Part shown: positions 1 through 5,049 of the stretch, one piece after another | How positions within the stretch are numbered: position 1 is the first letter of the stretch | How the letters are laid out: each line of letters opens with the position of its first letter | From: Bacteroidales bacterium UBA1745 | GTDB taxonomy: Bacteria; Bacteroidota; Bacteroidia; Bacteroidales; UBA932 | Reading direction: 5' to 3' | Length of the DNA: 5,049 nt | Assembly (NCBI GenBank): GCA_002314885.1 | Contig: DCHT01000024.1 | Span: 1 to 5,049, forward strand | Made by a program: the position numbers and the translations under genes | Notes under the pieces: model-generated | Told to the model about the DNA's origin: nothing | The model's input: the letters and a program-made list of their open reading frames with translations, nothing else | The model's database searches: none

Positions 1-831
1 CAGACGGCATTCACCGTCAGCTGCGACGTGACGGCAGAGGACGCCAAGGGCAATAAGTTCAACTCCTATTGGTGGGAAGGAGGCTCGATATTCGCAGAGC
101 TGAAAGATATGGAAAAATGCGCCCGCAAGGCCCTGGAAAGGACATTGGCGCAGATGAATCCGGCCAAGGCAAGGGGCGGCAGACACAAGATGGTAGTGGA
201 CACGAACGTCGCTTCCAGGCTCATCAGTCCGATCATCAATTCCCTCTATGCGGACAGCATACAGCAGAAGGGCTCGTTCCTCTGCGACAGCCTTGGAAAG
301 AAACTCTTCCCTGAGTTCCTCCATCTGAGGGACTACACCCAGATAAAGGGTATGGGCGGCTCAAGGCTCTTCGACAACGAGGGCGTGGCGACCCAGGACA
401 GGGACCTTATCTGCGAAGGCAAGGTCTGCAACTACCTCACCACCACATATTATGCAAAGAAAATGGGCTTGGAGCCTACTATAGGCAGTGTTTCCATTCC
501 GACCGTCCTGCCTTGCAGCGCACCGGGATTCAAGCTCCCGGAAGGAGAAAACTGGGATGTAGCCGCACTGGCAAAGTCGGTCCGCAACGGCATCCTGGTA
601 ACAGGTTTCAACGGTGGTAACTGCAACGCCTCCACAGGCGATTTCTCCTACGGAGTCGAGGGCTTCAAGATACGCGACGGAAAGATCGCTGAGCCGGTGA
701 AGGAACTGCTCATCACAGGCAATATGATAGAACTCTGGAACAATCTCCTGGCCGCAGGCAACGACGCCCGCAAGTGCACCCGCTGGCAGATTCCGAGCCT
801 CGCCTTCTCTGACGTCAGCTTCTCGGCTTAA
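1..831 (+). CDS. pmbA: TldD/PmbA family protein, TldE-like subunit (5' end outside window)
   Basis: The reading frame is open from the first base to TAA at 829-831, giving 276 residues, the C-terminal part of a protein that is usually about 440-450 residues long. A GTG at 28 is not a credible start because coding continues upstream in frame. Seen: the family C-terminal core, with GSRLFDNEGV (about fragment residues 120-129), VTGFNGGNCNASTGDFSYG (about 200-218), EPVKELLITGNM (about 231-242) and a GND triplet near 253. The HExxxH zinc motif of TldD is absent; the corresponding stretch reads VASRLISPII and only two histidines occur in the fragment. In E. coli, TldD and TldE form a heterodimeric cytosolic protease that matures microcin B17 and degrades CcdA, with TldE as the non-metal subunit. 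The role in this organism is unknown. A tldD partner would be expected just upstream, outside the window. The family call is strong; assignment to TldE rather than another PmbA-like branch is inference. Confidence 0.88.
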   Translation, partial: QTAFTVSCDVTAEDAKGNKFNSYWWEGGSIFAELKDMEKCARKALERTLAQMNPAKARGGRHKMVVDTNVASRLISPIINSLYADSIQQKGSFLCDSLGKKLFPEFLHLRDYTQIKGMGGSRLFDNEGVATQDRDLICEGKVCNYLTTTYYAKKMGLEPTIGSVSIPTVLPCSAPGFKLPEGENWDVAALAKSVRNGILVTGFNGGNCNASTGDFSYGVEGFKIRDGKIAEPVKELLITGNMIELWNNLLAAGNDARKCTRWQIPSLAFSDVSFSA

Positions 832-875
832 TTCGACAAAAGTGGTGCAGAACTAGTGCCACTACTTCTGCACCA
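831..875 (-). repeat. Palindromic dispersed repeat, copy 1
   Basis: Read on the minus strand, 875 down to 831 matches 3751-3795 on the plus strand at 42 of 45 positions. This includes an uninterrupted 33-base identity (871-839 against 3755-3787), followed by two mismatches and then a shared TCGAAT. The copy overlaps the terminator hairpin and starts a few bases after the stop codon of the minus-strand dipeptidase gene. The outer stem is intact here (15 bp), unlike in copy 2. It is most likely a REP-like or MITE-like dispersed element; its family is not recognised. Confidence 0.8.
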
Positions 876-880
876 CTTTT
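838..880. terminator. Bidirectional intrinsic terminator between convergent genes
   Basis: A perfect 15-bp inverted repeat pairs 838-852 (AAAAGTGGTGCAGAA) with 866-880 (TTCTGCACCACTTTT). Inside it a further 5-bp stem pairs 854-858 with 860-864, after one C-C mismatch (853/865) and around a single central base. The stem is flanked by AAAA on one side and TTTT on the other, so its transcript ends in a U-tract whichever strand is read. It begins 7 bases after the stop of the upstream plus-strand gene and its last base is the last base of the minus-strand dipeptidase stop codon. That is the expected position for a terminator shared by two convergent genes. Termination is inferred from structure and position. 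Confidence 0.75.
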
Positions 881-2226
881 TAATAGTACCTATAGAACAG
901 AGCAATGGACTCCATACCGGCGAAGAGCTGCTTGAGAAGGTAGCTCTCGTTCGGCGAATGGATGGTGTCGCGTTCGAGGCCGAATCCCATCAGCAGAGGA
1001 TCGATGCCGAGTATGCGCTGCATATCGGCGAGTATGGCAATGCTGCCGCCGCCACGGCTTGGGACTGGCTCGATTCCGTAGACCTCGGTCATAGCCTTGG
1101 ATGCTGCTCTGAAGGCAGGTGATGAAAGCGGAATGAGGAAGCCGTTGCCACCGTGACAAGGCTTCACATCCACCTTCACGCAGGACGGAGCGATATTCTT
1201 CAAGTGTTTGATAATCAATTCAGTGATCTCGTCACTATCCTGGTTGGGAACAAGCCTCATAGATATCTTCGCGTGGGCTTCGGAAGGCAGGACGGTCTTG
1301 GATCCGACTCCGGTGAAGCCGCCCCAGATGCCGCATACATCCAGACACGGGCGAATGCCTACCCTCTCCAAAGTAGTATATCCCTTCTCTCCCCTCACCT
1401 CGTCGATATCGAGGAATTCCTTGTATTCAGTCATATCGAACGGAGCCCTGGCGAGCATATCGCGGTCGGCTCGGCTGAGTTCGACGACCTTCTCGTAGAA
1501 GCCAGGAATGGCCACGCGACCGTCCTCATCGTGGAGGGAGGCAATCATTTCACAGAGCACATTGATCGGATTGGCGACAGCCCCGCCGTAATGGCCTGAA
1601 TGGAGGTCCTTATTCGGGCCGGTGACCTTGATTTCGACGTATGAGAGACCGCGCATTCCGACGTTGATGGAAGGTACCTTCTCGGATATCATAGTAGTGT
1701 CGGAAACGAGTATGACATCAGCGGCGAGCAGATCCTTGTGGTCGCTTACCCACTCCGCGAGCGAGCCGCTTCCTATCTCTTCCTCTCCCTCGAAAATGAA
1801 CTTCACATTGTGCCTGAGCTGGCCGCTTCGAAGCATATATTCAAAGGCCTTCAGATGCATGAACAGCTGACCCTTGTCATCGTTCGCACCCCTGCCCCAG
1901 ATGGCTCCGTCGTGGATTTCCGGCTCGAACGGATCGGATTTCCAGAGTTCGATCGGGTCCACCGGCTGCACGTCGTAGTGGCCGTAGACAAGCACGGTTC
2001 CTTCGGCTTTTTCGACCATCTTCTGAGCGAAGACGACAGGGTGTCCCTTGGTCGGATAGACCTCCGCCTCGTCGGCCCCGGCTTCCTTCAGAAGTTCCAC
2101 CAGACGGCGGGCGCAGGTCCACATATCCTCCCTGTTCTCAGGGGATGAACTGATTGACGGAATGCGAAGAAGCGAGAAGAGTTCCTCGAAGAAGCGGTCC
2201 TTGTTGGACTCGATGTACTGTTTCAT
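880..2226 (-). CDS. M20-family dipeptidase (CNDP-like metallopeptidase)
   Basis: Complete 448-residue protein with no signal peptide or membrane segment, so probably a cytosolic two-metal peptidase that cleaves dipeptides or small peptides. Metal-site motifs appear in family order: GHYDVQ (His83, Asp85), GRGANDDKG (bridging Asp116), EGEEEIGS (probable general base Glu149 and ligand Glu150), VSDTT (Asp176) and IHSPNE (ligand His423). The DLHSGHYGG stretch (207-215) opens the dimerisation/lid domain, roughly residues 190-350, and RGGGSI (391-396) lies in the returning catalytic domain. Every expected ligand is present and the length fits CNDP2-like and bacterial M20 dipeptidases, so the enzyme should be active. 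The ATG at 2226 is chosen because the N-terminal helix follows directly and an AT-rich gap lies upstream; there is no Shine-Dalgarno, as usual in Bacteroidota. It is transcribed away from the rhamnose operon with no visible functional link. Substrate specificity cannot be read from the sequence. Confidence 0.93.
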   Translation of the reverse strand: MKQYIESNKDRFFEELFSLLRIPSISSSPENREDMWTCARRLVELLKEAGADEAEVYPTKGHPVVFAQKMVEKAEGTVLVYGHYDVQPVDPIELWKSDPFEPEIHDGAIWGRGANDDKGQLFMHLKAFEYMLRSGQLRHNVKFIFEGEEEIGSGSLAEWVSDHKDLLAADVILVSDTTMISEKVPSINVGMRGLSYVEIKVTGPNKDLHSGHYGGAVANPINVLCEMIASLHDEDGRVAIPGFYEKVVELSRADRDMLARAPFDMTEYKEFLDIDEVRGEKGYTTLERVGIRPCLDVCGIWGGFTGVGSKTVLPSEAHAKISMRLVPNQDSDEITELIIKHLKNIAPSCVKVDVKPCHGGNGFLIPLSSPAFRAASKAMTEVYGIEPVPSRGGGSIAILADMQRILGIDPLLMGFGLERDTIHSPNESYLLKQLFAGMESIALFYRYY

Positions 2227-2241
2227 ATCTTTATTTGGCTG

Positions 2242-2259
2242 TTAATTTTACAAAATTAA
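2242..2259. promoter_or_regulatory. AT-rich dyad in the divergent promoter region
   Basis: TTAATTTT and AAAATTAA form a perfect 8-bp inverted repeat around a 2-base centre, in the 59-bp gap between the divergent dipeptidase and rfbA genes. It overlaps the putative minus-strand -7 box and lies upstream of the rfbA box. It could be an operator for a dimeric regulator, but a sequence of only A and T around an AC centre can form such a dyad by chance. Confidence 0.3.
2251..2258 (-). promoter_or_regulatory. Putative -7 box for the dipeptidase gene
   Basis: On the minus strand this reads TAATTTTG, a full match to the Bacteroidota TAnnTTTG -7 consensus. It lies 24 bases before the ATG at 2226, implying a leader of roughly 20 bases. 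No TTTG -33 element is seen 19-21 bases further upstream, and the surroundings are AT-rich, so chance matches are easy. Confidence 0.45.
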
Positions 2260-2273
2260 ACATTTTTTTTTGC

Positions 2274-2281
2274 TATCTTTG
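2274..2281 (+). promoter_or_regulatory. Putative -7 box for the rfbACDB operon
   Basis: TATCTTTG matches the Bacteroidota -7 consensus TAnnTTTG exactly. Only four bases separate it from the rfbA ATG at 2286, so transcription would begin at or very near the start codon. A run of nine T (2263-2271) lies just upstream, and no clear TTTG -33 element sits at the usual 19-21 base spacing. The box is the only good candidate in front of the operon on the plus strand. Confidence 0.55.
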
Positions 2282-2285
2282 GCGT

Positions 2286-3164
2286 ATGAAAGGAATCGTA
2301 CTCGCGGGCGGAAGCGGCACAAGGCTCTACCCGATCACAAAAGGCGTGAGCAAACAGTTGCTCCCAATCTTCGACAAGCCAATGGTCTATTACCCGATTT
2401 CGGCGCTTATGATGGCCGGAATCAGGGACATCCTCATCATTTCGACGCCTCAGGACCTGCCAGGGTTCAGGAGGCTGCTGGGCGATGGATCCGACTATGG
2501 TGTGAACTTCGAGTACGCTGAGCAGCCGTCCCCTGACGGACTCGCCCAGGCTTTCATCATAGGAAAGGACTTCATCGGCGATGACTGCGCCTGCCTCGTG
2601 CTGGGCGACAACATCTTCCAGGGAGTAGGCTTCGAGAAACTCCTCAGCGAGGCCGTACGCACGGCCGAGGAGGACAGCAAAGCCACCGTCTTCGGATACT
2701 GGGTAAATGACCCTCAGCGCTACGGAGTGGCCGAATTCGACGCAGAAGGCAACTGCATCAGCATCGAGGAGAAGCCGAAGGAGCCTAAGAGCAACTACGC
2801 CGTCGTCGGTCTCTATTTCTACCCGAACAAGGTCGTGGAAGTAGCCTCAACCATCAAGCCTTCAGCCCGTGGCGAACTTGAGATCACCACCGTCAACCAG
2901 CGTTTCCTGGAGGACGGAGAACTCAAGGTGCAGACCCTCGGACGCGGATTTGCCTGGTTGGATACCGGCACACACGATTCCCTCGCGGAGGCCTCAACCT
3001 ACGTGGAGGTGCTCGAGAAGAGGACGGGACTCAAGGTAGCCTGCCTCGAGGAAATTGCGTTCACCAACGGATGGATCGACGCCGCCAAACTCGAGGAACT
3101 GGCAAAACCGATGATCAAGAACCAGTACGGACAGTATCTGCTGTCACTCATCAACAGGAAGTAA
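2286..3164 (+). CDS. rfbA: Glucose-1-phosphate thymidylyltransferase RfbA (RmlA)
   Basis: Catalyses dTTP + glucose-1-phosphate to dTDP-glucose + pyrophosphate, the first and usually feedback-inhibited step of dTDP-L-rhamnose synthesis in the cytosol. The protein has 292 residues, the normal length for RmlA. Seen: the nucleotide-binding signature LAGGSGTRLYPIT (6-18), KQLLPIFDKPMVYYP (23-37), the metal-site Asp in LVLGDN (Asp108), the sugar-binding EEKPKEP (161-167), VVGLYFY (173-179) and the second metal-site Asp in WLDTGTHDSL (Asp226). The ATG at 2286 is chosen because the conserved N-terminus begins there. The frame stays open upstream to an ATG at 2154, but that 44-residue extension runs through the promoter region and antisense to the dipeptidase gene and resembles no RmlA. 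This is the first gene of the operon, and its TAA is immediately followed by the rfbC ATG, which implies translational coupling. Confidence 0.97.
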   Translation: MKGIVLAGGSGTRLYPITKGVSKQLLPIFDKPMVYYPISALMMAGIRDILIISTPQDLPGFRRLLGDGSDYGVNFEYAEQPSPDGLAQAFIIGKDFIGDDCACLVLGDNIFQGVGFEKLLSEAVRTAEEDSKATVFGYWVNDPQRYGVAEFDAEGNCISIEEKPKEPKSNYAVVGLYFYPNKVVEVASTIKPSARGELEITTVNQRFLEDGELKVQTLGRGFAWLDTGTHDSLAEASTYVEVLEKRTGLKVACLEEIAFTNGWIDAAKLEELAKPMIKNQYGQYLLSLINRK

Positions 3165-3764
3165 ATGGAAGTAGTCAAGACAGCCATCGAAGGAGTCGTA
3201 ATACTCGAGCCTCGCGTCTTCGGCGACGCCAGGGGCTATTTCTTCGAAAGCTTCTCCCAGCGTGAATTCGACGAAAAAGTGGCAATTCCTTACTGTGGAA
3301 GGCCGATTTCCTTCGTACAGGACAACGAATCCAAGTCCTGCCGCGGAGTGCTTCGCGGACTGCACTACCAGAAGATGCCCCACACCCAGAGCAAGATCGT
3401 GCGCTGCGTCCAGGGCAAGGTGCTCGACGTAGCCGTGGACATACGCAAGGGCTCCCCTACCTACGGCCAGCACGTGGCAGTGGAACTCAGCGAAGAGAAC
3501 CACCGTATGCTCTTCATACCTAAGGGCTTCGCCCACGGATTCGCCGTCCTCAGCGACACCGCCCTCTTCCAGTACAAATGTGACGAGTTCTATGCTCCGG
3601 CCAGCGAAGGCGGCATTCAGGCCCTGGATCCCGCTCTCGGCATAGACTGGAAGATAGCTCAGGACGAGGCGATAATGTCCCCGAAGGACGTCGTCCGCGC
3701 CGCAATGGCCGACAGCGAGGCCGATTTTGACTATAGGAATAACTTATATTTGGCGCAGAAGTAG
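3165..3764 (+). CDS. rfbC: dTDP-4-dehydrorhamnose 3,5-epimerase RfbC (RmlC)
   Basis: A cupin-fold epimerase that inverts C3 and C5 of dTDP-4-keto-6-deoxyglucose to give dTDP-4-keto-L-rhamnose. It has 199 residues, slightly longer than the usual 180-190. Seen: FGDARGYFFESF (19-30), FVQDNESKS (50-58), GVLRGLHYQ (61-69) with the catalytic base His67, Lys77, FIPKGFAHGF (117-126) with His124, the probable acid Tyr137 in FQYKCDEFYAP, and a SPKD motif (172-175) whose Asp is the likely partner of His67. The start follows the rfbA stop without a gap; AGGAAG at 3156-3161 is too close to the ATG to be a convincing Shine-Dalgarno. The C-terminus is odd: typical members end near the NLY reached here at residue 195, and the last residues LAQK and the TAG stop come from the palindromic repeat. 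The catalytic core is intact, so activity should not be affected. Confidence 0.96.
   Translation: MEVVKTAIEGVVILEPRVFGDARGYFFESFSQREFDEKVAIPYCGRPISFVQDNESKSCRGVLRGLHYQKMPHTQSKIVRCVQGKVLDVAVDIRKGSPTYGQHVAVELSEENHRMLFIPKGFAHGFAVLSDTALFQYKCDEFYAPASEGGIQALDPALGIDWKIAQDEAIMSPKDVVRAAMADSEADFDYRNNLYLAQK
3745..3752 (+). promoter_or_regulatory. Possible internal promoter box upstream of rfbD
   Basis: TATATTTG matches the TAnnTTTG -7 consensus and lies inside the last codons of rfbC, immediately before the repeat. A TTTG at 3726-3729 could serve as -33, but the 15-base spacing is shorter than the usual 19-21. If used, it would give an rfbD transcript of about 40 bases of leader made largely of the palindromic repeat. 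It could equally be the coincidental coding of Leu-Tyr-Leu. Confidence 0.22.
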
Positions 3765-3795
3765 TGGCACTAGTTCTGCACCACTTTCCTCGAAT
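3751..3795 (+). repeat. Palindromic dispersed repeat, copy 2, between rfbC and rfbD
   Basis: Matches copy 1 (831-875, opposite strand) at 42 of 45 positions: a 33-base identity at 3755-3787, differences at 3754, 3788 and 3789, and a shared TCGAAT ending directly before the rfbD ATG. It can still fold: GCAGAA (3755-3760) pairs with TTCTGC (3774-3779), with an inner TAGTG/CACTA stem above one G-G mismatch. The outer base of the stem is lost because the left flank reads ATTTGGC, and the T-run is cut to CTTTCC, so it should be a poor terminator. It overlaps the last three rfbC codons and its stop. It fills the only sizeable gap seen in the operon, where rfbA/rfbC and rfbD/rfbB are separated by 0 and 5 bases. 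Confidence 0.8.
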
Positions 3796-4725
3796 ATGAA
3801 GATATTAATAACAGGCGCCAACGGCCAGCTCGGCAATGAGATGCGAATCCTCGCTTCCGCACAGGACAAGGACAGCTACATCTTCACCGACGTGAATCAG
3901 GTGGAGGGCCTCGAGACCACATATCTGGACATCACCGACCTCGCAGCCATCAGGCAGATGGTACAGGAGAACGGCGTGGAGGCTATCGTCAACTGCGCGG
4001 CCTGGACCAACGTGGACGCGGCGGAGACCAACTACGAACTCGTGGAGAAGCTCAATGCGACCGCACCTGAGAACCTCGCCATTGCGATGAAGGAGGTCAA
4101 CGGCCTGCTGGTGCAGATATCCACCGACTATGTGTTCGGCAAGGAGCCATACAACCTGCCTTGCCGCGAGGACCAGAAAGGCACTCCGACGGGAGTTTAC
4201 GGACTCACAAAGCTCCACGGTGAGCAGAAGATAGCCGCTACCGGCTGCAAGCACTTGATTCTCCGCACAGCCTGGCTCTACAGCGAATTCGGTAAGAACT
4301 TCTGCAAGACTATGCTGAACCTCACGTCCACCAAGCCTGCCCTCAAGGTAGTGTTCGACCAGGTGGGCACGCCTACCTACGCAATGGACCTCGCCAGGGC
4401 CATAGACACAGTGCTTGAGGACTACAGGAAGGAAGCCTCAGCCGACCGTTACAGCAAGGCAGGCATCTACCATTTCAGCAACGAGGGAGCCTGCAGCTGG
4501 TTCGATTTCACTCAGATGATTTACGCAGAAGGCCGCCAGGCAGGTCTCGTACCGGCCGACGCAGCCTGCGACATACAGCCTTGCCACAGCGACGAATTCC
4601 CTTCCCCTGTGACCAGACCCGCATATTCAGTGCTCGACAAGACCAAGTTCAAGACTGTCTTCGGAGTACAGATTCCTTACTGGGTGGACTCTCTCAGAGT
4701 CTGCCTGGCAAATATGAAAAAGTAA
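3796..4725 (+). CDS. rfbD: dTDP-4-dehydrorhamnose reductase RfbD (RmlD)
   Basis: Performs the final step, NAD(P)H-dependent reduction of dTDP-4-keto-L-rhamnose to dTDP-L-rhamnose. It is a 309-residue extended short-chain dehydrogenase/reductase. Seen: the Rossmann motif ILITGANGQLG (3-13), YLDITD (43-48), NCAAWTNVDAAE (66-77), the catalytic QISTDYVFG (107-115, Thr110), the YxxxK pair in VYGLTKLHGE (Tyr135, Lys139), LRTAWLYS (156-163), DQVGTPTYAMDLA (188-200) and the C-terminal RPAYSVLD (274-281). The ATG at 3796 places the Rossmann strand at residue 3, as in the family. An upstream ATG at 3727 would add 23 residues encoded by the rfbC tail and the repeat and is rejected. No Shine-Dalgarno is visible. 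It is followed after 5 bases by rfbB. Confidence 0.97.
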   Translation: MKILITGANGQLGNEMRILASAQDKDSYIFTDVNQVEGLETTYLDITDLAAIRQMVQENGVEAIVNCAAWTNVDAAETNYELVEKLNATAPENLAIAMKEVNGLLVQISTDYVFGKEPYNLPCREDQKGTPTGVYGLTKLHGEQKIAATGCKHLILRTAWLYSEFGKNFCKTMLNLTSTKPALKVVFDQVGTPTYAMDLARAIDTVLEDYRKEASADRYSKAGIYHFSNEGACSWFDFTQMIYAEGRQAGLVPADAACDIQPCHSDEFPSPVTRPAYSVLDKTKFKTVFGVQIPYWVDSLRVCLANMKK

Positions 4726-4730
4726 GCAAT

Positions 4731-5049
4731 ATGGCATACGACAAAACCATCATCATCACAGGCGGCGCGGGCTTCATCGGAAGCCACGTGGTGCGCCTCT
4801 TCGTGAACAAGTATCCTAACTACCGCATCATCAACCTCGACAAGCTCACCTACGCGGGCAACCTCGCCAACCTCAAGGACATCGAGGACAAGCCTAACTA
4901 CCGCTTCGTGAAGGCAGACATCTGCGACTTCGAGACCATCTACGCCCTGATGCAGGAGGAAAAGGTCGACGGCATCATCCACCTTGCGGCAGAAAGCCAC
5001 GTGGACCGTTCCATCAAGGATCCTTTCACCTTCGCACGCACCAACGTGA
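4731..5049 (+). CDS. rfbB: dTDP-glucose 4,6-dehydratase RfbB (RmlB), 3' end outside window
   Basis: Converts dTDP-glucose to dTDP-4-keto-6-deoxyglucose using tightly bound NAD+, the second step of the pathway. Only the first 106 codons are present, where full-length enzymes have about 340-380; the frame is open to the window edge. Seen: the NAD-binding motif ITGGAGFIGSH (9-19), NLDKLTYAGNLANL (35-48) with Asp37 at the usual ribose-binding position, the adenine-contacting KADICD (61-66), and HLAAESHVDRSI (84-95), which is highly typical of RmlB and separates it from UDP-glucose epimerases. The catalytic Thr-Asp-Glu and YxxxK lie beyond the window. The start is 5 bases after the rfbD stop, without a Shine-Dalgarno, as expected for an operon gene in this phylum. 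Confidence 0.95.
   Translation, partial: MAYDKTIIITGGAGFIGSHVVRLFVNKYPNYRIINLDKLTYAGNLANLKDIEDKPNYRFVKADICDFETIYALMQEEKVDGIIHLAAESHVDRSIKDPFTFARTNV

Noticed and set aside
838..880. CRISPR repeat or attachment site
   Set aside because: There are only two copies 3 kb apart in inverted orientation, with no spacers, cas genes or integrase in the window.
1153..2148. Long plus-strand open frames (1153-1599 and 1738-2148) opposite the dipeptidase gene
   Set aside because: They lie wholly antisense to a gene with all catalytic motifs intact and resemble no recognisable protein; they are explained by the GC-rich codon use of the real gene.
2154..2285. In-frame N-terminal extension of rfbA from an upstream ATG
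   Set aside because: It lies antisense to the dipeptidase start and crosses the AT-rich promoter region; the conserved RmlA N-terminus begins at 2286.
3727..3795. Longer start for rfbD, adding 23 residues
   Set aside because: The extension is made of the rfbC tail in another frame and the repeat; the Rossmann strand of RmlD begins at the ATG at 3796.
838..3795. The two inverted repeats as ends of a composite transposon carrying the dipeptidase, rfbA and rfbC genes
   Set aside because: There is no transposase in between, the enclosed genes are housekeeping types, the right-hand copy cuts through an intact operon, and no target duplication was seen. Independent small-repeat insertions explain the data better.
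3144..4254. Minus-strand open frames at 3144-3536 and 3805-4254
   Set aside because: They are antisense to the well-conserved rfbC and rfbD and read as low-complexity L/V/H/A-rich shadow translations.

Overview
The window looks like an ordinary chromosomal segment of a Bacteroidota (probably Bacteroidales) genome of moderately high GC. This is inferred from three things: start codons without Shine-Dalgarno sites, AT-rich gaps carrying TAnnTTTG-type -7 boxes (the Bacteroides primary sigma factor pattern), and the flavour of the proteins. No taxonomic search could be run.

Layout. Bases 1-831 (+) hold the C-terminal part of a TldE/PmbA-type protein. It converges with a complete M20-family dipeptidase gene at 880-2226 (-), and a long perfect hairpin with A- and T-flanks (838-880) separates the two as a bidirectional terminator. 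A 59-bp AT-rich divergent intergenic region (2227-2285) follows. From it starts a plus-strand operon for dTDP-L-rhamnose synthesis: rfbA (2286-3164), rfbC (3165-3764), rfbD (3796-4725) and the first 106 codons of rfbB (4731 to the window edge). RfbA makes dTDP-glucose, RfbB dehydrates it to the 4-keto-6-deoxy sugar, RfbC epimerises it and RfbD reduces it to dTDP-L-rhamnose. The product is a precursor for surface polysaccharide or glycoprotein glycans.

The least ordinary feature is a palindromic element present twice. One copy is the hairpin between the convergent genes. The other (3751-3795, inverted relative to the first on the + strand) sits between rfbC and rfbD and supplies the last codons and stop of rfbC. 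The copies match at 42 of 45 positions, including the same internal mismatch, and both lie directly at the stop codon of the gene they follow. This suggests a dispersed REP-like or MITE-like repeat. I found no novel enzymatic system; the genes themselves are well-known families.
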